NCBI GenBank assembly: GCA_035566435.1
Contig: DATMRF010000034.1
Coordinates: 62,001-126,000, forward strand
DNA: 64,000 nt
DNA from: DATMRF01 sp035566435
Lineage (GTDB): Bacteria > Verrucomicrobiota > Verrucomicrobiia > Limisphaerales > UBA8199
Direction: 5' to 3'
The position numbers were made by a program, and so were the translations under genes. Of this stretch, positions 8,700 through 17,567 are shown in pieces. The stretch's first letter is position 1; each line of letters starts with the position of its first letter. Below the pieces are notes generated by a model. That model saw only the letters and a program-made list of their open reading frames with translations. It made no database searches and was not told the DNA's origin.

Positions 8700-9370
8700 G
8701 TGAGCGCATCAGCCGGTTCCGAGCAGGCGCGCGTTCCAACCGCCCCACGGAGACTGGTGCCCGGCGTGGCTTTTCATGAAGAAGGAAGTGAGAGCGAGTC
8801 TCGGCGTGGTCGTTTCGGTGCACGGCCGTGTCGTGCCACCGACGACGTGGTAATCATCATTTGGAGACGCGTTTCCGGTGATGTTCTCGTCACATGACAA
8901 GCAGACGAGTCATTCCGGACCGGCGTACGCGCGGGGCGCGCGTTTGCAGAATGCACGTCAAATGTGGTTTGCTCGTGTTTTGTCAGGCCAGCCCAGAAGA
9001 AGTGCAGGTTCGCACCATCGGCTCTCCCATGAGCCAGGAACTTTTTCATGGGCGGATGCCTGGTGATATTCCCCGCTTCCTCTGCCGTTGAGGAAGACGT
9101 ATTCAGCAGCAGCCAAACTGGCAGTTTCGATTGAGCGACGAACGGAGAATCACGAACCTGATAAAAAGCCTCGACTCCATCCGACCTCGGTTGCGTGCGC
9201 GAAATGCACGACCAGGCAACCTGCACGGAGCAAGTTACCCGGCTGTGTTTTTCCCCGAAGCGCCGCTGCACAGGTGGTTTTCAGGTAATCCGCCCCTTGG
9301 TGCATAGCTGTTTGAATCCCAGGTAAAAACAAAGAGAGCGTTGGCAATTTTTTGAACATCCCGGAGCATT
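8700..9370. other. Long region without a supported gene
   Basis: About 670 bases. Open frames here exist on both strands (up to 165 codons on the minus strand) but they have no signal peptide, domain, ribosome binding site or codon pattern that I trust. The region sits between an exported hypothetical gene and a broken sulfotransferase, so it may be decayed DNA. No tRNA, terminator or repeat was found. Confidence 0.45.
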
Positions 9371-10506
9371 GTGTTGATAGTTTCCGTAGACACCGATGGC
9401 GTGGAACCGGAGAAAAGCAATTCCATCAAATATGGGGAACCTGTTTCCTCAGTCTTCCAGCAAGCACGCGATTTTAACAAGCGTGGATTGTTTATTGGAG
9501 GCTGTCCAAAGTCGGGAACGACACTTTTGCTCGCGTTGCTCGACGGCCACCCGCAGCTCGCAGTGCTGCCCGAGGAGACCTCCTATTTGGAAGACCGTCG
9601 TGAGAGTATCTAGCCCTAAAAACGCATCAAGCCAGGCTGCGCCGCCTTTTGGAGAAAACCGAGCTACGGCTGCTGGCCAACGGCTGGTTTGAACCCGAGC
9701 GCGAGGGCAACAGCGCTGATGCGCGAAACTACACCCATTTCGATTGCAAGCGTTTTGTCGCGCTGGCCGAGGATCTTACCAGCCAGCCTTGGATGAATGA
9801 TGCCCTGCTGTTTTCGGAGACAATCCGGGCCTACGCTATCGTGCTGGGGGTGGATTGGCGGAATTGCCTGGGCTGGGTCGAAAAACCCCCAAGCAATGCA
9901 GTATGTGCCGACGCTTTGGATGAACTCTTTCCCTACGCCAAGCTGATTCAGATCGTTCGCGATCCGCGTGCCGTCTTCGCCAGCCGTAAGAAGCGCTTGA
10001 TGCACCACTGCGGCTGCCATACCAAAGCACACCGGCTGGTACGGGAATGGAACCACAGTTCACGGGAAATCCGCAGGCTGCGTCGGAATCCGTCCAGATT
10101 TCTGGTGATCCGCTACGAGGATCTGGTCAAGAATCCAGAGGAGGTGATGAAAAATGTATGCCGGCTGGGCGGTTTTGGTTTCAGCGAGAGGTTGCTCGAA
10201 CCAACCCGTGCAGGCAGGGGCTGGGAGGGTAATTCATCCTTTCAACAAGCGTTAAAAGGCATCAGCACCACCCCGGTTGACCAGTGGAAAGACTACCTGA
10301 CGGAACATGAAATCTGGTGGATTGAGCTGCACTGCCGCAAAGGAATGAAACTGGCGAACTATCCGCTTCAAACCGCCGGCCGGTTTTCGCTCTGGCGCTG
10401 GCTCAAGCGGCTGCGCGGCGAATTCTGGCGCGGCTATATCCGCGCCCGGCGTGGTTCGCTTTGCCAGTTGTTAGGATTGTTGAAGGAGTGCCGTTATGAC
10501 AAATAA
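9371..10506 (+). pseudogene. PAPS-type sulfotransferase interrupted by a 2-base insertion
   Basis: Two consecutive frames encode one sulfotransferase. The first (9371-9613, GTG start) contains the 5'-phosphosulfate loop GGCPKSGTTLLLALLDGHP and ends at TAG 9611-9613. The second, read in another frame up to the stop at 10506, continues the same protein and contains the 3'-phosphate binding segment IVRDPRAVFASR, a later IRYEDLVKNPEEV and a WxxxL-type end. Removing one GA from the GAGAG at about 9601-9606 joins DRRE to YLALKTHQARLRR without a stop, giving a protein of about 378 residues. The family transfers sulfate from PAPS to sugars, lipids or proteins. Either the gene is dead or the insertion is a sequencing error; the rest of the frame is intact and shows no further decay. 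Confidence 0.82.
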
Positions 10507-10595
10507 CACATCCGAAACTTTGTGGCAGCGGGACAGGGGACGCGGGCGGGCCGTGGAGCCCGATATCGAAGCGAACCGCCTTCTCACCCCTTCGC

Positions 10596-12515
10596 TCAAG
10601 GCCTGGCCGCAATCCGAAAAGAGGTCGCCCAAATGACGGAGTTGGCAGGGGTAATGGTCTGCGCCGTGTTTGTGCTGGTCGCTACGATGGGCCCGTTCGC
10701 GACGCTGCCGCTGGTTCCGCCCGGGCTGGCGCCCGACACGGACAAGCTCAAGGCCGGCGCAAGGAACGCCGCCTGGCTCGGATTGTAGTAGGTCCCGCTG
10801 GCTGAGGTTTCCAGCTTTACTGCGCGCACCATGTAATCGGCCGTGCCGGTGGGGCTGGCATCCGTGTAAGTTGTGCCGGTCACCGGCGAAGTGGTCAGGC
10901 GCGTGAAGCCGCCATCGCTGCCGCTGGCGCGATACACATGGTAGCCGAGGACCGAATCGGTCGAGGCTGCCCAGCGCAACGCGATGGCGCCGCCGTTGGT
11001 AGTGGCGGCGAGATCCGAAGGTGGCGCTACCACATGCATTCGCAGAGTCGGGTCGCCCATCAGGGCAATGTGAATCTGCCCGGCGCCGCTGTTTAGCTGG
11101 TTTTGATACCGACCACCCGGTCCGTTGTTTTGGGTCAACCGAGCGCAATACCCGATCGGCATCCCCAGCGCCATGGGGTGCAGGTACCAGTGCGGCCGTC
11201 CCGACCAGGCGCAGGTCAGGCCGTTGTTCGGCAGGGCCAGCACGCCGCGCATGATGTTGTCCTCCGAATCCCAATCGCCCAGCCAGCTTCCAAAGAGGAG
11301 CGTAAAGGCGGCTTGGAGGTCATTAGTGCGCATTTCGCGCGTCAGCAGATCGTGATGCCTGTCGCTGTTGCCCAGGCCGGCGATGCTGGTGAAACTGCCG
11401 GCGCCGCAGCCGTACGCCCATAAATAGGCGTTGGTGTGAAGCGCCGGGATCCATGTGCCGGTGTTCGGCGTGGTCGTCACGTTGCCGGCTCCGAAGAACG
11501 CTGAGAAGTTCCGCCAACCGCTCGCCGCGAAAGCCTCACCACTGCGAACGCCAAAGAAGTCCCCCACAATCCCGCGGCGCGGCAGGTCAAACTGCTTCGT
11601 GCGGAAATTGTGGTCCTTGTTCAGGTAATTGCGCAGCAGTTCAAGCTCGCTCGGGAAGGTCGAAAGGCCGCCATTCCAAAGGACGCCGGGCATATTGGCG
11701 AGGTCCACGCGGCCCACCATCAGCTTGAGGGGGGCCGGGAAGGAGTTCTGGTCGTACTTGCCGTCACCCGGGACGTTCGTGTTGCGTGGGTCGTATTGGC
11801 CCGTGACGTTCACCGAGTTGTCGCTCCAGGCGCCGTCCATATCGCCGTAGAAACCATCGCAGGGCCAGGCGCCCTGGTGGGCGGGAGCATGCCCGTCCGG
11901 GGCGATATTGCCGGAGTAGGGGACGGGCACGTGGCCGAACAGGAACACGCAGTTTACGTGATTTGGGTCGGCGTCGTATTGCGCCTTAATCAAATTCTTG
12001 ACGCTGACGACGGAGTCGTTGCGGTTGACGTCGAGCCGGACCACCGTCCAGCCGTCGCCGGCCAGGTCTTGCAGCAAGCGCGCCAGTTCATTCGTTAGGT
12101 TGACGGCGCAGGTATTCTCCGCGACCAGGAGCAGTTTGCCGCGGCTGTCCGCCATCGGCACCTCAATGCCGGAGCAGACGTAGCCGTAGCCGGCGTATTG
12201 CGAGGTTACCTTCACGATTTGGTATTCGTAAGGGATGCCGACGGCCACGTTGCTGTCGGGGTAACTCGTGGCCGTGCCGGCGATGGTTACCCCTGTTCCC
12301 CAGGAGGTGTCGGTGGGACGCTTTCGGTAAATTGTGTAACTGTCGGGCAGGATAAAATGGTCCTGCGGCCAGCTCAGGGTAATCTGAGGAGGCGACGACT
12401 GGACCGAGGCGCTGGCCTGGACAGAGTATTCCCACGTCATTTCGGTGGCCTGGTTCTTATGCACGGCCCCGACCAAGAGCAGCAGGCTCGTAATGACACT
12501 AATCGCTCGTCGCAT
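10596..12515 (-). CDS. Secreted gingipain-like (peptidase C25-fold) protein with fibronectin III-like domains
   Basis: Started at ATG 12515 the protein has 639 residues and a signal peptide (MRRAISVITSLLLLVGAVHKNQA); the open frame reaches 12626 but adds a leader that is not a signal. An N-terminal Fn3-like domain (about residues 25-115, with SPPQITLSWPQ and SYTIYRKR) precedes a large alpha/beta region with LLLVAENT, CVFLFGHVPVPY, LMVGRVDLANMP and ALMGDPTLRMHV. The last of these is typical of C25-like peptidases, which end in GDPTL(R/V). A second Fn3 domain follows (LAATTNGGAIALRWAASTDSVLGYHVYRAS). The usual C25 His/Cys dyad is not certain: YLWAYGCGAGSF may hold the cysteine. It converges on the sulfotransferase gene. 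The C-terminus is abrupt. Confidence 0.6.
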   Translation of the reverse strand: MRRAISVITSLLLLVGAVHKNQATEMTWEYSVQASASVQSSPPQITLSWPQDHFILPDSYTIYRKRPTDTSWGTGVTIAGTATSYPDSNVAVGIPYEYQIVKVTSQYAGYGYVCSGIEVPMADSRGKLLLVAENTCAVNLTNELARLLQDLAGDGWTVVRLDVNRNDSVVSVKNLIKAQYDADPNHVNCVFLFGHVPVPYSGNIAPDGHAPAHQGAWPCDGFYGDMDGAWSDNSVNVTGQYDPRNTNVPGDGKYDQNSFPAPLKLMVGRVDLANMPGVLWNGGLSTFPSELELLRNYLNKDHNFRTKQFDLPRRGIVGDFFGVRSGEAFAASGWRNFSAFFGAGNVTTTPNTGTWIPALHTNAYLWAYGCGAGSFTSIAGLGNSDRHHDLLTREMRTNDLQAAFTLLFGSWLGDWDSEDNIMRGVLALPNNGLTCAWSGRPHWYLHPMALGMPIGYCARLTQNNGPGGRYQNQLNSGAGQIHIALMGDPTLRMHVVAPPSDLAATTNGGAIALRWAASTDSVLGYHVYRASGSDGGFTRLTTSPVTGTTYTDASPTGTADYMVRAVKLETSASGTYYNPSQAAFLAPALSLSVSGASPGGTSGSVANGPIVATSTNTAQTITPANSVIWATSFRIAARP

Positions 12516-12875
12516 AGTGCCCCTAAGCTGCTCACCAGCGCCCCGGCGCGGAATCGGAGTACCTGCGGTAATCCTGTCGGCGACACCTCCGATGTCGTTG
12601 TAGGTGTTTGGCCGACAAATCTCCACGGCAAGTGGCGTTGAACATTAATACGAAGACGTGTTGATGCTCATGACCACGAAACTCGCGCCGGCTCCGGCCT
12701 GGGGAGAGGGTTTCTCGCAGCCAACCTCAACCGGGAATACGGCAGGATTCCGGAGCACAGTGCAAGCGCTCCCTCCCGGGCGCTCATGCTGCCTGAGCGC
12801 GGGTAGGGTCTGGAGGTTTGGTTTCACGGGTCAACACCCCATTGCAGAGCGGAGCGGGCCCAACCACCTTTTGGC
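12516..12875. other. Divergent promoter region
   Basis: About 360 bases between two divergent genes for exported proteins. Both promoters must lie here, but I see no clear -35/-10 pair. No supported gene, repeat or RNA. Confidence 0.4.
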
Positions 12876-13334
12876 ATGAAGAAACATTCATTGAAAACAC
12901 TGCTCTGGATGGCGCTGCCGATGGCGCTGGCCTCCGGATGCGCGCACACGGACAGCGACGGGCCCGCTGCATTCAACTCAATTCAACCCGCGCCGATGTC
13001 ACCGACCTCGGATCGTGCCGAACCGCGGGTTTACGGGGAAATGGCCCCGCCAGCCGACCAATTCGCGCCGCCGCCTGGTGCGAATGCAGGGGACTGGCAG
13101 TTGGCTGAAGAGCTCCGCTATATGTTCACCACGAACCGTACCTTGGCCGCCTCACCGGTCGCCGGTATCGTAAACAAAGGGATGGTTACTTTGCGCGGGA
13201 ACGTGGCGACCCAGCACGAGCGGGAAAAAGTGCATGCCGCCGTCGCCAGCTTGCCGGGCATGGACCAACTGGACGACCAGATCATCGTGCAGAACCCTGC
13301 CGTCTCGTGGAAAGGCGAAAGCAGGGATTATTAG
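12876..13334 (+). CDS. BON-domain lipoprotein
   Basis: A 152-residue protein starting MKKHSLKTLLWMALPMALASGC; Cys22 within ALASGC is a plausible lipobox, predicting an outer-membrane or periplasmic lipoprotein. A Pro-rich linker (about 30-75) leads to a BON domain (about 80-140) with GIVNKGMVTLRGNVATQHEREKV and MDQLDDQIIV, matching the alternating strand-helix pattern and the central Gly of the domain. BON domains bind phospholipid and help maintain envelope integrity. It is transcribed alone and converges on the radical SAM gene. Confidence 0.82.
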   Translation: MKKHSLKTLLWMALPMALASGCAHTDSDGPAAFNSIQPAPMSPTSDRAEPRVYGEMAPPADQFAPPPGANAGDWQLAEELRYMFTTNRTLAASPVAGIVNKGMVTLRGNVATQHEREKVHAAVASLPGMDQLDDQIIVQNPAVSWKGESRDY

Positions 13335-13410
13335 AGGGACAAAGGCGAATAAGAAGATTTCGAAGGAGGACCGACGCAATCCTCTGATTCCGAGCCAACC
13401 CGTCTTGCCT

Positions 13411-14400
13411 TCACCGGGTTTGGTCGTGGTCACACACAGGGCAGCGGATTTTGGGCGGGACGATTTGTTGAGCGTTCATTTGCTGCAAGCGGCGGCGACG
13501 TTGGTGGAAGCAAGCCGCACAGGTCGAGAACTGCTCCAGGTCCCACAAATCGGCGAAGACCCTGCCCTGGCGCTGTTCCAGAAGTGTTTCCAAAGCTCCC
13601 TCGAGCGTGGGAAGCAGCGGAGGCGTAAACTCTCCCGTTTCGCGTAGCCGGTCCAAAGCCCCGTTGCCAGCGCGGGTGGGGATCACGGAAACCACCTCAA
13701 CGCCTGTGGCAAACGCGAACCGCGCCGACCGGATGGCCCAGTCCAGACCCTCCGCTTCGTTTAAGAAAGGCGGCTTCAACAACACGAAGGCGCGCACGGT
13801 TATGTCGTGGCGGCGCAGAAAGCCGACCGCTTTCGCGAAATCGGTCAGGGTGAGACCCTTGTTCAGTCGGGGCAGGACCTCCGGATGCACGGTTTCAAGG
13901 CCCATGGCGACCTCCAGCGATGATGCCAGCAGATCTCTAAGCTTGAGAGCGGTTTTGCCGATCAGCCGCGGATGCGATTCCACCACCAAATGACCGGTGC
14001 CGGACACCTTTTGGGCGATTTCGCAGTAATCGGCCAAGGGGATGGCGGCCGGGTCGAAGAAGCTGCCGCTGTTATACAGTTTCACCTGTTCCGGCAGAGT
14101 GGGCAAGCGGCTAAGAACGTAATCAATCTGCCGCGGAATTGCGCCCAGTGGAACCGAGCGGGTTAGCGTGTGTTTCCAAAGATCGCACATCAAACAGCGC
14201 CACGGGCATTCTTTGTTCGTCAGGAGAACGACGGCGGAACTCACGAGCCGATGGGATGCCGATAGTTCCTCCTCCAGGAAGTACCCGTGGGGTGTTAAGG
14301 GGTCCGCGGCAGAACGCGGAGGACGGTGCGCAATGATCCATGCGGACCGATTTCGCTCAGGGTAGATAGAACTCATCAGGCCGAGAGGCGCGCCGCGCAC
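13411..14400 (-). CDS. Radical SAM protein (TIGR01210/Elp3-like type) with C-terminal zinc-ribbon-like cysteines
   Basis: A 329-residue protein. Cys65, Cys69 and Cys72 in KECPWRCLMCDLW form the CxxxCxxC ligand set for the SAM-cleaving [4Fe-4S] cluster. Downstream are VKLYNSGSFFDP, VAMGLETVHPEVLPRLNKG and VVSVIPTRAGNGAL, recognisable from the TIGR01210-like group. Two CxxC pairs at the end (CAACF and CPVC, about residues 288-324) suggest a structural zinc or second cluster. Archaeal TIGR01210 members take part in archaeosine formation, but no bacterial substrate can be assigned. It lies 14 bases downstream of an asparagine-synthase-like gene on the same strand. A second possible start, ATG 14376, would shorten the leader by eight residues. 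Confidence 0.8.
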   Translation of the reverse strand: MRGAPLGLMSSIYPERNRSAWIIAHRPPRSAADPLTPHGYFLEEELSASHRLVSSAVVLLTNKECPWRCLMCDLWKHTLTRSVPLGAIPRQIDYVLSRLPTLPEQVKLYNSGSFFDPAAIPLADYCEIAQKVSGTGHLVVESHPRLIGKTALKLRDLLASSLEVAMGLETVHPEVLPRLNKGLTLTDFAKAVGFLRRHDITVRAFVLLKPPFLNEAEGLDWAIRSARFAFATGVEVVSVIPTRAGNGALDRLRETGEFTPPLLPTLEGALETLLEQRQGRVFADLWDLEQFSTCAACFHQRRRRLQQMNAQQIVPPKIRCPVCDHDQTR

Positions 14401-14414
14401 CCATTCCGGGCAAA

Positions 14415-15764
14415 TCAGACGGACACGGTTTTGCTGTAACTGGCCAGGAAATACTGACGGTATGCGGACTCGGGGCTGGGCAGGCGCTGGCGCAGACGCT
14501 CGACGGAAACGGCGCCGTGCTGGAAGCGCCGTTTCGGGAAAACGGGCATCTCAAAACCGGTGACGGATTTGACGCCGCGCCTGACGACATCGCCCTTGAG
14601 GGCGTAGAGCTTTTCCACGTCATAACCGGTCAGCGCAATGAAGGGAATGCCTTCGGCCTGCTCGATGACGCAGGGCCGGGTGAAGGGGCTGAAGCCTTCG
14701 AATTTCAAATGATGCGCCGGAGCGTAGGAACGAGTGCAGGCACGGCTGAAGCCGCCGGAATAGGTCAGGGAATGCTTTATGGTGCCCAGCCCCCAGCCTT
14801 CCTGGTAGAGCATGCGATTGTTTACGACGCTGCGAATGGTCAACTCCGGGTTCTCCTCGATCGGGTAGTCCTTGAGGTTTTCGTCACCGCCGTCTCCATC
14901 GATGAGGAATTTCCAGCCGGGGTAACGCCGCCGGATACCTCGGCAGAGGGCCAGGGCCATCGTGGCTGATTCAACGTCGAGCGATTTATAATCCTCAATG
15001 ATGCGGATGGTTTCGAGCGGGTCGAGCGCAGCCGGCTCGGCCTCGATGACTTCAAGGAACAGCCCCAGCCCGAGCGGGTCCAAAAAGGTCCTCGCCTGCT
15101 CAAGGTCGGGTCCGTTGTCAACGGAGAGAGTGAACGCTTTCAGCCGTGCGGGGTTCATTCCCAACTTGAGCAGGTTGTGGTAGGTGACAAGGAAGACCGC
15201 GCCGCTGTCCACGCCGCCGGAGAAACAAACCCCAATGGGTTCATGAGCCGCAAGGCTGCCGAGCCACTGCCGGATTTCGCGATCGAGGGCTCCAATATAG
15301 TTCTCGCCCAACTCCTGGGGGTTGGCGGGAAAGGCGTCGCGGCGCGGCGCGAAGAAACGTTCGTAAACCGGATCGGGATCGGGGCAGCCCACCAAATGAA
15401 TCTGCACAATGTGATGAGCGGGAACCATGCGGGTATAGCTGGGATGAAATTGCGAATCGAATCCCTCCTGCTTCAGCCAGTCCCGGATAGCGTCGATGCG
15501 GTGCGCCACCACGAGGGCGGGGCCTGCGTGCTGCTTCGCGAGAAAATAGCGCATTGGCCGGTCCAGCGAACGGGCCAGGCGGACGACCTTTCCTTCTTTC
15601 GCCACCAGGGCAAAGGAGCCTTCGATCTGCCGGACCGCGTCAGCCGGGCCTCGCAGGATGCGTTGCCTCGCTTCCTCGACGGTCATATTGAGAAGGTGGT
15701 TGGCGGTGGGTTCAGTCAGGTCGACAACTCGTTCGAGATACTGATTCGAGATGGATGGGTTCAT
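14415..15764 (-). CDS. Asparagine-synthase-like amidotransferase without a glutaminase cysteine
   Basis: From ATG 15764 the product has 449 residues; the open frame extends to 15821 with a less likely start. The C-terminal synthetase half has the PP-loop VCFSGGVDSGAVF and FLIDGDGGDENLKDY, the ATP-pyrophosphatase motifs of asparagine synthase B. The N-terminal half resembles the second part of a class II glutamine amidotransferase (IEGSFALVAKEGKVVRLARS), but the required Cys2 is absent: residue 2 is Asn. It is therefore unlikely to take ammonia from glutamine, and may adenylate a carboxylate for attack by another amine, as beta-lactam synthetase and lasso-peptide enzymes do. It is followed closely by a radical SAM gene, so the two probably act together. 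Confidence 0.8.
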   Translation of the reverse strand: MNPSISNQYLERVVDLTEPTANHLLNMTVEEARQRILRGPADAVRQIEGSFALVAKEGKVVRLARSLDRPMRYFLAKQHAGPALVVAHRIDAIRDWLKQEGFDSQFHPSYTRMVPAHHIVQIHLVGCPDPDPVYERFFAPRRDAFPANPQELGENYIGALDREIRQWLGSLAAHEPIGVCFSGGVDSGAVFLVTYHNLLKLGMNPARLKAFTLSVDNGPDLEQARTFLDPLGLGLFLEVIEAEPAALDPLETIRIIEDYKSLDVESATMALALCRGIRRRYPGWKFLIDGDGGDENLKDYPIEENPELTIRSVVNNRMLYQEGWGLGTIKHSLTYSGGFSRACTRSYAPAHHLKFEGFSPFTRPCVIEQAEGIPFIALTGYDVEKLYALKGDVVRRGVKSVTGFEMPVFPKRRFQHGAVSVERLRQRLPSPESAYRQYFLASYSKTVSV

Positions 15765-15869
15765 GCGGTCAGTTCTACGTTTTGCGGCTTTTGGAGTAAA
15801 GTGAATAGAGCCACGGATCATCGGTTCATCGATCTGGACGCATCTCGATACGTCGCATAGCGTGCCCTT

Positions 15870-17456
15870 CTACTGTTGCAGCCGGTAGTAAGTGGGAGTA
15901 GGGCCTGGAACATTTGTGTAGCTGCCGCCCGTGGGTGTGTTAGGCGCGTTTGAGACGACGGACCAGGAGGAGACTGGGCTCAGGACGTTGGCTTGGAGCA
16001 GAGTGCCCGCTACGCCCCAACTGACTACGACATTGTTGCCCGCGCGCGCGACGGTGAGCGTAGCTGGTGCCGGCGGGAAAGTGATTTCCCAAATGCCCTG
16101 ATTGCCGCCATATTCAATGGCATAGATTCGGTTGCCAAGAATGCTCGCGCTAATGGGGTTGGAAAAGCTGCCGACGATGCGGGTGAAGTGGCCCTGATAG
16201 TTGTTGCCGATGCTGGTGAGGTCTAAATCGAGCATATCCTCGCTTGGATCCAAGAACGGTCCTGCCACTGAATTGCCGTTCGGGTCGCCCTGTGTCCAAC
16301 TCAACATAAAGCCATGCCGTTGAAAAGGCGGAGCCATGGCGCCGGCTGTATCGAAGACCAAACCAAGAGGTGAGCGATGGGCCGTGACGCTGCTGAGTGT
16401 CTGGTTGTTGTTGGTGGCGCGTTTGAGCGACCCGTCGACGGGGTCACGGTAACTGTTAGCATCCGGGCCGAGGTTGAGGACGGGTTCGAAGAAGTTCGTT
16501 GGCGGCGGCGGGAAGGTCGGGTCATTGTGATAAGCCCCGCTCGAGACGGCGACAAAGCGCGGGTCGAGCAACAGGTCATTGGTGGGGTTGTAATTGGGAA
16601 ACTGTTGAGGGTTGTCCGCTCCGCCCATGCGCCAGGGAAAGCCGTAATGCAACCCCTGGCGGATCCAGTTCAACTCGTCCGACATATCGCGGTCAGGGCC
16701 ATTATCAGTCGCGAAGAGATCGCCGTTGGGCGCGAAGGCGAGGTCGAAGGCGTTGCGGGTGCCTTCGGCAAACACATAGCCGGCGTTCCGCAACGCGGTG
16801 AGGTCATTGGTCAGGATCAGGTTCGAACCGTTGGCGGGCAGACGAAGTATTTTGGCGGTCAAACCGGTCTCTCTGAGGTTTGGGTAAACACCACTCGCCG
16901 ACTCGACTTCGCCATGATCGGTTCTGGAGCCGCTGTTGAGATAAAGCCACGCGCCATCCGGGCTGACGACGATGCCGCTCATGAGATGGTCAAAAGCGGT
17001 GCGGCTGCGCGGGTAGGGTTCAGTCTTCGCCAGCAGGGACCAGGTCCGCCCGCCACTGGAATTCGGGACACCTTTCATCACCTGCACGAAGTTGCTGTTG
17101 CCGGAATTGGTGCTGGTGTTCCCGACGACATAAATAGTGCCATCAGGGCCAATGGCCATGCCCAGCGCGCTGGAGGCAATGCCATGGTCAACAGCGCCGT
17201 AGAGGCGCGTGCTCGTGGACCCCGAGCCGGGCATCAGGGTGACGCGGAAGATGTCGCCGTTGTCTTTGAGGTAATAGAGGAGGCCGTCGCGGGGGTCCTT
17301 GGCGATCCGAGTTGAATGCGCGCCGGTGCTGTTGGTGGTGTACATCACCAAGCGAATTTGCAGGTTCGTGTTGAGCGCGAGGGGCGCAGCTTTGAGCGAG
17401 GCGACGCTAGCGAACAGAACTCCAATCCAGACCAGTAAGAGCACGCGTACGGGCAT
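15870..17456 (-). CDS. Exported glucose/sorbosone dehydrogenase-like beta-propeller protein
   Basis: From ATG 17456 the product has 528 residues and a signal peptide (VRVLLLVWIGVLFASVASLKA, cleaved near AAPLA); the frame also has a TTG start at 17489. The body matches the PQQ-type soluble sugar dehydrogenase fold, with blade motifs LGMAIGPDGTIYVVG, SGIVVSPDGAWLYLNSGS, AEGTRNAFDLAFAPNGDLFATDNGP (the signature of the family) and ELNWIRQGLHYGFPW. PQQ and calcium ligands cannot be confirmed by eye. The last 60 residues (TLLQANVLSP...TPTYYRLQQ) are the C-terminal module also seen on two other exported proteins here. It is divergent from the first VCBS/ASPIC gene with about 110 bases between them. 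Confidence 0.75.
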   Translation of the reverse strand: MPVRVLLLVWIGVLFASVASLKAAPLALNTNLQIRLVMYTTNSTGAHSTRIAKDPRDGLLYYLKDNGDIFRVTLMPGSGSTSTRLYGAVDHGIASSALGMAIGPDGTIYVVGNTSTNSGNSNFVQVMKGVPNSSGGRTWSLLAKTEPYPRSRTAFDHLMSGIVVSPDGAWLYLNSGSRTDHGEVESASGVYPNLRETGLTAKILRLPANGSNLILTNDLTALRNAGYVFAEGTRNAFDLAFAPNGDLFATDNGPDRDMSDELNWIRQGLHYGFPWRMGGADNPQQFPNYNPTNDLLLDPRFVAVSSGAYHNDPTFPPPPTNFFEPVLNLGPDANSYRDPVDGSLKRATNNNQTLSSVTAHRSPLGLVFDTAGAMAPPFQRHGFMLSWTQGDPNGNSVAGPFLDPSEDMLDLDLTSIGNNYQGHFTRIVGSFSNPISASILGNRIYAIEYGGNQGIWEITFPPAPATLTVARAGNNVVVSWGVAGTLLQANVLSPVSSWSVVSNAPNTPTGGSYTNVPGPTPTYYRLQQ

Positions 17457-17567
17457 TCCAGAGCGTATCACAAGATGCAATGCCTGCAACGGTTACTGAC
17501 AGGACTTTGTTTTCCAAGGGTTCCCGGCGGGATTGACGTGATTTCATGAGCCTCGTAACCTCACGGT

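Noticed and set aside
8774..9271. 165-codon minus-strand frame in the large gap
   Set aside because: No signal, family or ribosome binding site; composition like translated non-coding DNA.
16377..17315. 312-codon open frame antisense to the sugar-dehydrogenase-like gene
   Set aside because: No motif, no signal peptide; the sense frame has a clear family signature and signal peptide.
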